From NCBI GenBank assembly GCA_021821235.1, contig JAKACS010000296.1:1-5254 (forward strand): 5,254 bases of DNA, in the 5' to 3' direction. This DNA is from Bacillota bacterium. Lineage in GTDB: Bacteria > Bacillota > Bacilli > Bacillales_B > DSM-18226. Each line of letters opens with the position of its first letter. The stretch's first letter is position 1. A model generated the notes under the pieces. That model saw only the letters and a program-made list of their open reading frames with translations. It was not told where the DNA came from and made no database searches. Below are positions 1 to 5,254 of the stretch, in pieces. The position numbers and the translations under genes were made by a program.

Positions 1-295
1 TTTGAATGCAATCATTGATTTGATGGAAGCCGATCCGGTCAAATTGATGCACCGAAATGCTTACAATGTAACAGCCATGAGTTTTGCTCCAGAAGAGCTT
101 GCAGCTGAAATCAAGAAACATATCCCAAATTTTAAAATGATGTATGCTGTTGACCCTGTAAGACAAAAAATTGCCGACAGCTGGCCGAATTCGATTGACG
201 CCAGCGCAGCAAAAGCAGAGTGGGGCTTTAAGACAGCCTTCGACCTTGAAAGCATGACAAAAGATATGATCGAAAAACTGAAGAAAAAGCACTAA
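1..295 (+). CDS. tdh: L-threonine 3-dehydrogenase, SDR type (3' part only)
   Basis: This is the C-terminal end of a gene that enters from the left; the first complete codon is at base 2 and the frame ends at TAA 293-295, followed at once by a second in-frame TAA. The 97 visible residues contain YNVTAMSFAPEELAAEI, then RQKIADSWPNSIDASAAKAEWGFK, then FDLESMTKDMIEKL. I recognise these as the end of short-chain (epimerase-like) NAD-dependent threonine dehydrogenases, which oxidise L-threonine to 2-amino-3-ketobutyrate in the cytoplasm; the product normally goes to the ligase Kbl. Family members are about 310-320 residues long, so roughly the last third is visible. The Rossmann fold and the catalytic Tyr/Lys lie outside the window. 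A related NAD-dependent epimerase is the main alternative, but the RQKIADSWP segment favours Tdh. Confidence 0.85.
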   Translation, partial: LNAIIDLMEADPVKLMHRNAYNVTAMSFAPEELAAEIKKHIPNFKMMYAVDPVRQKIADSWPNSIDASAAKAEWGFKTAFDLESMTKDMIEKLKKKH

Positions 296-304
296 TAATG
301 TTGG

Positions 305-333
305 ACCCGGCCAAAATTGGTTCGGGTTTTTTT
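305..333 (+). terminator. Rho-independent terminator after tdh
   Basis: ACCCGG at 305-310 pairs with TTCGGGT on the other arm (one G-T pair), and CC 311-312 pairs with GG 319-320 past a one-base bulge. The hairpin is followed directly by a seven-base T run (327-333). It lies 10 bases after the tdh stop and ends that transcript. The following transporter gene therefore probably has its own promoter. Confidence 0.8.
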
Positions 334-456
334 AGTGATTTCAAAAGCAGTAAATTGTCACAAAAGATTCACATTCTGCTGGCACAACCAACATTAATTT
401 CCCATTTGAAAACTAAACTATATAGACAAGCATTGTTTTAGGAGGTTGGATGACCG
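334..456 (+). promoter_or_regulatory. Leader of the transporter gene; RBS at 440-445
   Basis: The gap between the tdh terminator and the transporter start is AT-rich. AGGAGG at 440-445 is a consensus Shine-Dalgarno 11 bases before ATG 457, which fixes that start. An ATG at 450 is only 4 bases from the same site and opens a five-codon frame (MTDGQ) that stops at 465-467, overlapping the true start. I could not place a convincing promoter: TTGAAA at 406-411 has only a poor -10 partner at 431-436, and TATATA at 419-424 lacks a -35. No riboswitch or strong hairpin was seen. Confidence 0.6.
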
Positions 457-1941
457 ATGGACAATAAAGGTCCAAAACCGAAAAAAATCAAATGGACGGC
501 GCTTTTATTGGCGATTATGGCACTGGTGATAATCGGCTATTTGCTTCCGCCCTTTCAAGGATTGCCTGTTGCCGGTCAAAGGGCGCTCGGGATTCTTGCC
601 TTTGCTGTGTTGATCTGGGTAACTGAAGCGGTCACATACCCGGTTAGTGCTGCGTTTATTATCGCTCTTTTAACTGTATTGCTTGGCCTAAGCCCTTCAT
701 TGGCGGGCGGAGGGGGATTGATCGGCACCAAAACGGCATTAGAGTGGGCACTGTCCGGATTCAGCAGTTCAGCTGCCGCACTTGTCGCAGGAGCGCTTTT
801 TCTATCTGCTGCTATGCAGGAAACAGGTTTGGATAAGCGAATTGCCTTGATCGTGCTTTCGAAAGTTGGTTCCTCTGTAAAGGGAATCTTATTCGGGGTG
901 ATTCTTGTCGGAATCTTTCTCGCCTTTTTTATCCCAAGTCCGACTGCGCGGGTTGGGGCAATGATCCCGATTATTTTAGGAATGGTGACAGCCTTCGGGC
1001 TCCCCAAAACAAACCGTTTATCGGCTCTTTTGCTATTAGCAACTGCCCATACCGCCACCATTTGGAGTATTGGAATTAAAACGGCCACGCCGCAAAATAT
1101 GGTAGGTCTTAATTTTATTGAAAAAGCTTTTCCCTATTCCGTTTCTTGGCTTCAATGGTTTTTGGCGGCCGCTCCCTGGTCTGTGGTGATGACCATTGTT
1201 CTGTATTTTGGCTTGATCGTTCTCGTTCCGCAAGAAACAAAAGCCATTTCTTCTGGGAAAAATATTATTAAAAAACAGCTGCAACAACTAGGGAAAATGC
1301 CGTTTGCTCAAATTCGTCTGCTTTTCATTGCTTTTATCGCTCTGGTGTTATGGGCGACAGAAGGTAGTCTTCATCCATTTGACAGTACAACCATTGTCAT
1401 CATGTTGGTTTCGCTCCTTTTAGCGCCAGGCATTGGTGTTTTAAGCTGGTCTAAAGTCGAAAAGCTGATTCCATGGGGAACGATTATCCTTTTTGCAGCA
1501 GGGATTTCACTGGGAACCGTGTTATTGAAAACAAATGGTGCTTCATGGCTGGCAAAAATTGTTTTTCAAACAACGGATATACGATCCTTGCCAATTGTAG
1601 TGATTGTTGCTATCCTGGCTGCTTTTGCGATTCTGCTTCATCTTGGCTTTGCCAGTGCCACAAGCCTTGCCGCAACATTAATTCCGGTGGCGATTGCTTT
1701 TGTGGAGGGAATGAAAGACCCTGGTACGATACATGGGATGGGAATTGTCCTCATTACTCAATTTGCAATCGGATTTGGCTTCATTCTGCCTGTTAACGCC
1801 CCGCAAAACATGCTTGCCTACGGAACAGGAACGTTTGAAACAAAAGATTTTATCAAAACGGGTTTACTGCTTACAATTCTTGGATATGGACTGTTGATCC
1901 TATTCTCATTCACCTACTGGAAATGGGTGAACATTTTATAA
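457..1941 (+). CDS. DASS/SLC13-family anion transporter, substrate unknown
   Basis: The 494-residue integral membrane protein has a short basic N-terminus (KGPKPKKIKW) and many hydrophobic segments, first at about residues 13-31 and last at about 466-486. The two-fold repeat of the divalent anion:sodium symporter family is visible. Repeat 1 has WALSGFSSSAAALVAGALF (97-115) and PSPTARVGAMIPI (160-172). Repeat 2 has GTIILFAAGISLG (341-353), FASATSLAATLIPVAI (398-413) and LPVNAPQNMLAYG (444-456). In the family, two SNT motifs bind sodium and carboxylate; here they read SPT (161-163) and SAT (400-402). Relatives move dicarboxylates, citrate/tartrate or sulfate-like anions across the plasma membrane, usually with Na+ or by exchange. 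The sequence does not settle the substrate. Length is normal for the family. It is flanked by terminators on both sides and is probably monocistronic. Confidence 0.85.
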   Translation: MDNKGPKPKKIKWTALLLAIMALVIIGYLLPPFQGLPVAGQRALGILAFAVLIWVTEAVTYPVSAAFIIALLTVLLGLSPSLAGGGGLIGTKTALEWALSGFSSSAAALVAGALFLSAAMQETGLDKRIALIVLSKVGSSVKGILFGVILVGIFLAFFIPSPTARVGAMIPIILGMVTAFGLPKTNRLSALLLLATAHTATIWSIGIKTATPQNMVGLNFIEKAFPYSVSWLQWFLAAAPWSVVMTIVLYFGLIVLVPQETKAISSGKNIIKKQLQQLGKMPFAQIRLLFIAFIALVLWATEGSLHPFDSTTIVIMLVSLLLAPGIGVLSWSKVEKLIPWGTIILFAAGISLGTVLLKTNGASWLAKIVFQTTDIRSLPIVVIVAILAAFAILLHLGFASATSLAATLIPVAIAFVEGMKDPGTIHGMGIVLITQFAIGFGFILPVNAPQNMLAYGTGTFETKDFIKTGLLLTILGYGLLILFSFTYWKWVNIL

Positions 1942-1978
1942 AATAACAGCGAAGTTTCCGCTTCACTGTTATTTTTTT
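1941..1978. terminator. Terminator between the convergent transporter and selD genes
   Basis: AAATAACAG (1941-1949) and GAAG (1951-1954) pair with CTTC (1961-1964) and CTGTTATTT (1966-1974). There is one C/A mismatch and a six-base loop. A T run at 1972-1978 follows on the + strand, so it is a good terminator for the transporter. On the - strand the same hairpin is followed by a more broken T-rich tract, so it may also serve selD. The selD stop codon (1971-1969) lies in one arm, and the transporter stop codon ends at the first base of the other. Confidence 0.85.
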
Positions 1979-3021
1979 ACATATAGGAGTTTGTCTTTTC
2001 GTTCAGTGACATGACCAATTTTCGCAGCATAATGGATGTCACGATCATGGAGCTCTGCCACATATTGCTCGGCATCTTTTTCGTTCATTGAAACAAGCAA
2101 ACCGCCCGAGGTAACAGCATCACAGAGGATTAGCTGTTCTTCATAGGAAAGGCCATTGTACTCAACCTCTTCAAACAGCCATTTGTGGTTGGATTTTGTA
2201 CCTCCTGGAACAACGCCATTTTTTGCCAGTTCTACTGAACCACTAAGGACAGGAATAGCGGATAGCGATAATGAAAAACTGACATCACTGCCGCGGGCCA
2301 TTTCACTGGCATGACCTAATAAACCAAACCCAGTCACATCTGTAACAGCGTGAGGATGGTATTTGCTCAAAATTTGAGCCGCTGTTTTGTTCAATTGCGC
2401 CATTGTTTCAGTGACGAGCTGTTCTTGTGCTTGAGAAACTGCCCCTCGCTTAATCCCGGTCGTCATAATACCGACACCAATTGGCTTTGTTAAAACAAGT
2501 GCATCACCGGGTTTTGCACCAACATTTTTCCAAAATTTTTCTGGATGAACAATCCCCGTAACAGCAAGCCCAAATTTCGGTTCTTGGTCGTCAATCGAGT
2601 GACCGCCAACAGTAACTGCTCCTGCTTCGCTTACTTTATCGGAAGCTCCCTTTAAAATTTCTGCAAGGGTGTCGACACCAAGTTTTTTTATTGGATAGCC
2701 AACAATATTTAAAACCGTTTTTGGTTCGCCTCCCATTGCGTACACATCGCTTAGGGCATTTGCGGCAGCTATTTGGCCAAACATATAGGGATCATCGACA
2801 ATCGGTGTAAAATAATCCACTGTTTGGATCAATGCAATTGTATCCGAGATTTTGTAAACACCTGCGTCATCAGCCGTTTCATTTCCAACCAGCAATTCAG
2901 GAACGGGCTTTTGTTTTGGTAAAAGACGCAAAACTTGCGTCAGGTCTTCAGGACCGATTTTGCAGCCTCAACCAGCTTTTGATGAGAAAGACGTCAGGCG
3001 AATTTTTTCTTGATCACTCAT
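1969..3021 (-). CDS. selD: Selenide, water dikinase (selenophosphate synthetase), selenocysteine-containing
   Basis: SelD makes selenophosphate from selenide and ATP, the selenium donor for selenocysteine-tRNA and selenouridine synthesis, in the cytoplasm. Starting at ATG 3021, the frame reads MSDQEKIRLTSFSSKAG, then TGA (2970-2968), then GCKIGPEDLTQVLRLLPKQ, and continues to TAA 1971-1969. Family members have Cys-Gly-Cys-Lys or Sec-Gly-Cys-Lys at this point, so TGA encodes selenocysteine 18, with Cys20 and Lys21 following (E. coli Cys17, Cys19, Lys20). Full length is 350 residues, as usual for SelD. Further family marks are ETADDAGVY (Asp51/52), TVDYFTP (Asp69), NALSDVYAMGG, GGHSIDDQEPKFG and DVTGFGLLGH, which span the AIRS/PurM-type N- and C-terminal domains. 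GGAGGTGA (3034-3027) fixes the start; an upstream in-frame ATG at 3036 sits on that site and is unlikely. Standard gene calling would give a false 320-residue product beginning at TTG 2931. Confidence 0.95.
2926..2970 (-). promoter_or_regulatory. Selenocysteine codon and candidate bacterial SECIS element
   Basis: TGA at 2970-2968 is followed on the - strand by two possible hairpins. The nearer is GGTC-CTGAA-GACC (2955-2943), whose loop starts 16 bases after the TGA. The farther is ACGCAA-GTT-TTGCGT (2940-2926), a perfect six-base-pair stem whose loop begins with G, 33 bases after the TGA. Bacterial SECIS elements are hairpins just 3' of the UGA, with a small apical loop carrying an early G that is bound by SelB. 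The farther hairpin fits that description better. GCAAAA (2963-2958) could also pair with TTTTGC (2933-2928) to enclose the nearer hairpin, which would exclude the farther one. Which fold forms cannot be decided by eye. Confidence 0.6.
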
Positions 3022-3026
3022 GTTGT

Positions 3027-3056
3027 TCACCTCCATTGATCTAGTATACCATTTTC
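3027..3056 (-). promoter_or_regulatory. selD promoter (extended -10) and ribosome binding site
   Basis: On the - strand TGG-TATACT (3051-3043) is an extended -10 element for the housekeeping sigma factor, preceded by an A-rich stretch rather than a clear -35. Transcription would begin near 3036, only about 15 bases before the ATG, with the Shine-Dalgarno GGAGGTGA at 3034-3027. The leader would thus be very short. Read-through from the upstream hsp20-like gene is also possible, because no convincing terminator separates them. Confidence 0.55.
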
Positions 3057-3152
3057 TCTTTTTTTCGCACGAATATCTGTCCGCTATTTTCATGAATTCG
3101 TAAAGCACAGTAATAATATTATGTAAACTAAATATAAAAAATAATCCCCGTG

Positions 3153-3551
3153 TTAGGGTAAAGTGATAAATCGATTTTTCCCAGAGCATTTTTCTTCTTT
3201 TGAAATCGTAATTTCAAGAATTCCCGATTGAAAGGAAGCCGTTATTTTCTGATTTACAATGGGGAAGGGGAAATCAATGGTTCGTTCGCGCACTTCCGCC
3301 TGATTTTTTGGATGATGGAGGGCTTTTTGCGCTTTGATAATCAGCTTTTCATTGTCTGCAAATACCGTAATTTCGCTAGCTTCGTAATGGCTTAAAAGAG
3401 CTTCCACAATCCAATTTTTATCAGTTTCGTATAAATCAATTCGAAACTGCATTTGATCAAGGTAGGTTGTTAATGGATCGAGAAAGTAGTTTTCCAGCCA
3501 TTTTTCCATTTGCTGAAGATCATAAGACTGGTCTTCTTCTTTATTGGACAT
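3153..3551 (-). CDS. Hsp20/alpha-crystallin-family small heat shock protein-like
   Basis: The product is 132 residues. The N-terminal 35 or so residues are acidic and helix-prone (QQMEKWLENYFLDPLTTYL). From about residue 38 to 118 there is a beta-rich alpha-crystallin-like domain, ending in the family signature A105-SFQ-G110-ILEITI (ASFQSGILEITIS, 105-117). Small heat shock proteins are ATP-independent holdases; in Bacillus, related proteins (CotM, CotP) sit in the spore coat. The C-terminal tail after the domain is short (KEEKCSGKNRFITLP) and lacks the usual I-x-I/V oligomer-bridging motif, so it may be a divergent or coat-type member. Start ATG 3551 is supported by AAGGAGG (3567-3561) at 9-base spacing. 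It lies upstream of selD on the same strand (131-base gap) and divergent from selA (101-base gap). A link to selenium use is not shown. Confidence 0.75.
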   Translation of the reverse strand: MSNKEEDQSYDLQQMEKWLENYFLDPLTTYLDQMQFRIDLYETDKNWIVEALLSHYEASEITVFADNEKLIIKAQKALHHPKNQAEVRERTIDFPFPIVNQKITASFQSGILEITISKEEKCSGKNRFITLP

Positions 3552-3604
3552 GATGCGCTCCCTCCTTGTTATGGTTCATCGTATTCATAAAGCAGAGATT
3601 TGGT

Positions 3605-3642
3605 GAAAATGGTATAATGTGCATGGATATTAACACGAGGGA
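3605..3642 (+). promoter_or_regulatory. selA promoter (TGn extended -10) and RBS that decides the start
   Basis: TGG-TATAAT at 3610-3618 is a perfect extended -10 box; no good -35 is visible 16-18 bases upstream. Transcription should start near 3625. This places the in-frame ATGs at 3566, 3617 and 3623 upstream of, or at, the transcript end. GAGGGAG at 3636-3642 is a Shine-Dalgarno-like site 10 bases before TTG 3653, so TTG is the preferred start. Confidence 0.65.
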
Positions 3643-3652
3643 GTTTTTAACT

Positions 3653-5062
3653 TTGAAACAATGGCTGCGTTCCATTCCGCCTGTTCATGAATTGCAGACG
3701 CATGAACAGTTTCTTGCGCTCATGAATAAGAGCAATTTGGATTTTTATGAATTATCAAACCTGCTTAAGGACGTTGTCGAACAGATTCGCTGCTCCATTT
3801 TAGCCGGAGAGTGGAAGGGTTCAGTCCCCGGAACAGATTCATTTACAGTTGAAATTTTTCAACTGTTAGCAAACAAGATCGGAACTCAATTTTCTTATAC
3901 ACTTGAAAGGGTAATCAATGCAACGGGCACCATATTGCATACGAATTTAGGAAGAGCTAGGCTTAGCGACCATGCAATTGCCCATGTAATTGAAACAGCA
4001 CAAAATTATTCAAATTTGGAGTACAGGCTCGAAGAAGGCAAACGCGGTTCGAGACACAGCCATGTTGAATCCTTGATTACGCATTTAACCGGTGCGGAAG
4101 CGGCGATGATCGTAAATAATAATGCTGCTGCAGTCTACCTTGTCTTACGAGCATTTGCGCAAGGTAAAGAGGTGATTGTCTCCAGAGGGCAGCTTGTTGA
4201 AATTGGCGGCTCATTTCGCATTTCTGCGATTATGGAAGAAAGCGGTGCAAAACTTGTAGAGGTCGGCACAACGAATAAAACCCATCTTAGAGATTATGAG
4301 CAGGCGTTAAGTGGAGAAACGGCGATGATTATGAAAGTACATACAAGCAATTTTAAAGTAATTGGCTTTACGGAAACAGTTGATACGCCAAAGTTGATTT
4401 CTTTAACGAAGAAACAGGATTCGATCATTTTTTATGAAGATCTTGGAAGTGGTGCATTGTACGATTTTCGCAGGCGCGGGATTGGCGAAGAGCCTGTTGT
4501 AAGAGAAGTAATCGAAATGGGGGCAGATCTTGTTACCTTTAGCGGAGACAAGTTATTAGGCGGTCCGCAGGCAGGCATAATCGCTGGCAAAAAGGAGCTG
4601 ATTGACCGGTTAAAAAAGCATCAGTTAGCAAGGGTTTTCCGTGTTGATAAAATGACGCTTGCAGCCTTGGAAGGAACGTTAATTGATTATGCTAAAGGGG
4701 AGAAGGGACTGGAGGCGATTCCGGTTGTTCGCGATATCCTTCAGCCTTTTGAGCAACTTGAGGAGCGTGCAAAAAATTTTGCGGCACGATTAGTTGAGAC
4801 AACTAGCAGCTTTCATGTAAGAGTCATTCCCGGAACGAGCCAAATTGGCGGTGGTACCATGCCTGAGGTTGAATTGCCATCTGTTGTAATCGCCATCCGA
4901 CATTTACAATTTTCAGCAGAACAGCTTTCAAAAAAATTGCGTGTCGAAACAAAACCTGCAATTGTTGCTCGAATTCAAAAAGAGAAGTTAATCCTCGATC
5001 TGCGAACAGTATCTGAACAAGAAGAAGAAATCCTGCTAAATACATTAAAGCAATTTTCATGA
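3653..5062 (+). CDS. selA: L-seryl-tRNA(Sec) selenium transferase (selenocysteine synthase)
   Basis: SelA is a PLP enzyme that replaces the hydroxyl of serine on tRNA-Sec with selenium from selenophosphate; in E. coli it works as a ring of ten subunits. From TTG 3653 the product is 469 residues, close to the usual 460-470. The N-terminus KQWLRSIPPVHEL matches the family's first segment (typically LRSLPSVDELL). Other marks are INATGTILHTNLGRA (88-102), the run EAAMIVNNNAAAVYL, ISRG-like VSRGQLVEIGGSFR, and FSGDKLLGGPQAG, with Lys300 as the predicted Schiff-base lysine (E. coli Lys295). The frame extends upstream to 3566, but that part overlaps the predicted promoter and does not look like SelA. 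The gene is divergent from the hsp20-like gene and convergent with sspP. No selB follows, unlike the common selA-selB order. Confidence 0.95.
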   Translation: MKQWLRSIPPVHELQTHEQFLALMNKSNLDFYELSNLLKDVVEQIRCSILAGEWKGSVPGTDSFTVEIFQLLANKIGTQFSYTLERVINATGTILHTNLGRARLSDHAIAHVIETAQNYSNLEYRLEEGKRGSRHSHVESLITHLTGAEAAMIVNNNAAAVYLVLRAFAQGKEVIVSRGQLVEIGGSFRISAIMEESGAKLVEVGTTNKTHLRDYEQALSGETAMIMKVHTSNFKVIGFTETVDTPKLISLTKKQDSIIFYEDLGSGALYDFRRRGIGEEPVVREVIEMGADLVTFSGDKLLGGPQAGIIAGKKELIDRLKKHQLARVFRVDKMTLAALEGTLIDYAKGEKGLEAIPVVRDILQPFEQLEERAKNFAARLVETTSSFHVRVIPGTSQIGGGTMPEVELPSVVIAIRHLQFSAEQLSKKLRVETKPAIVARIQKEKLILDLRTVSEQEEEILLNTLKQFS

Positions 5063-5100
5063 TAGCCAAAACACCCTCCAAAGGGAGGGTGTTTTGGCTA
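5063..5100. terminator. Shared bidirectional terminator of selA and sspP
   Basis: TAGCCAAAACACCCTCC (5063-5079) pairs perfectly with 5084-5100 around the loop AAAG, a 17-base-pair stem. Because the stem contains AAAA near one end and TTTT near the other, a GC-rich core followed by a T run appears on both strands. The hairpin starts directly after the selA TGA (5060-5062), and its last three bases are the complement of the sspP TAG stop. Confidence 0.9.
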
Positions 5101-5241
5101 CATATCATGATGAGAATTGTGTTTTGCCCTGGAATGCTGGCGATTTTTTACTTTATGTGATCCGCTGAGCGGTTGCGGTTGCCCTGATTGATTGCCTTTT
5201 GGTGCATTACGGCGCATGTCTTTACTATCATTTTTGTTCAT
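5098..5241 (-). CDS. sspP: Small acid-soluble spore protein P
   Basis: A 47-residue, very basic and hydrophilic protein: [16 protein letters not shown] at the N-terminus, then [17 protein letters not shown], ending [11 protein letters not shown] recognise the pattern of Bacillus SspP (also called CotL; about 48 residues): NAPKG, GQPxPLxGSxKVKNR, and the HDM end. SspP is a minor spore-core protein made in the forespore, where sigma-G controls it; in B. subtilis it is co-transcribed with sspO. An in-frame ATG at 5250 would add three residues. I prefer 5241 because AGGG at 5254-5251 then sits 9 bases upstream, and the length matches the family. The promoter lies outside the window; sspO may lie just beyond the right edge. 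Confidence 0.88.
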   Translation of the reverse strand: MNKNDSKDMRRNAPKGNQSGQPQPLSGSHKVKNRQHSRAKHNSHHDM

Positions 5242-5254
5242 CTTCTTCATCCCT

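Noticed and set aside
380..396. TGGCAC upstream of the transporter as a sigma-54 (-24/-12) promoter
   Set aside because: The -24 half looks right, but the -12 half reads ACATT and has no GC at the required position.
450..467. Five-codon frame MTDGQ overlapping the transporter start as a leader peptide
   Set aside because: Its ATG is only 4 bases from the Shine-Dalgarno and the peptide has no regulatory pattern; most likely chance.
1969..2970. selD as a pseudogene interrupted by a stop codon
   Set aside because: The stop is TGA at the exact Sec/Cys position of the family, the frame is otherwise intact, and selA is nearby.
3141..3163. Terminator after the hsp20-like gene (CCC-TAACAC-GGG then T run, - strand)
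   Set aside because: Only three base pairs form in the stem; too weak to call despite the T-rich tract.
2968..3189. A 73-codon frame ending at the selD TGA taken as a separate small gene
   Set aside because: Its last 17 codons are the true N-terminus of SelD, and the rest crosses the selD promoter and ribosome binding site.
3612..3621. CATTATA on the - strand as a sporulation sigma-G/F -10 for the hsp20-like gene
   Set aside because: No matching -35 at the right distance, and the same bases are explained by the selA -10 box on the other strand.
4824..5108. A 94-codon - strand frame overlapping the end of selA
   Set aside because: It lies inside the selA coding region and terminator, and its composition is that of an antisense shadow.

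Overview
The window comes from a spore-forming, low-to-moderate GC Firmicute, most likely a member of the Bacillaceae. The support is a small acid-soluble spore protein of the SspP type at the right edge, strong AGGAGG-type ribosome binding sites, extended -10 promoters and compact rho-independent terminators. The most distinctive content is two genes of the selenocysteine pathway, selA and selD. The SelD protein itself carries a selenocysteine, encoded by an in-frame TGA.

Layout, left to right. The left edge holds the last 97 codons of an SDR-type NAD-dependent L-threonine 3-dehydrogenase (+), closed by a terminator. Next is a complete 494-residue DASS/SLC13-type anion transporter (+). It converges on selD (-) across a hairpin terminator that contains the selD stop codon. 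selD runs from 3021 down to 1969 and yields 350 residues if TGA at 2970-2968 is read as selenocysteine. If that TGA is treated as a stop, the gene breaks into a 17-codon stub and a headless 320-residue frame. Upstream of selD on the same strand is a 132-residue Hsp20/alpha-crystallin-like gene. Divergent from it is selA (+), which most likely starts at TTG 3653 just downstream of a TGn-TATAAT promoter. selA converges on sspP (-), and the two share a 17-bp perfect hairpin that touches both stop codons.

How the genes fit together: SelD makes selenophosphate from selenide and ATP. SelA uses it to convert seryl-tRNA(Sec) to selenocysteinyl-tRNA(Sec), which is needed to translate full-length SelD, so the pathway depends on its own product. 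selB (the elongation factor) and selC (tRNA-Sec) are not in this window and must lie elsewhere if the pathway works. The selA and selD promoters share the 12-mer GAAAATGGTATA, which may only reflect sigma-A extended -10 elements. The dehydrogenase, the transporter and sspP have no evident functional link to selenium use.
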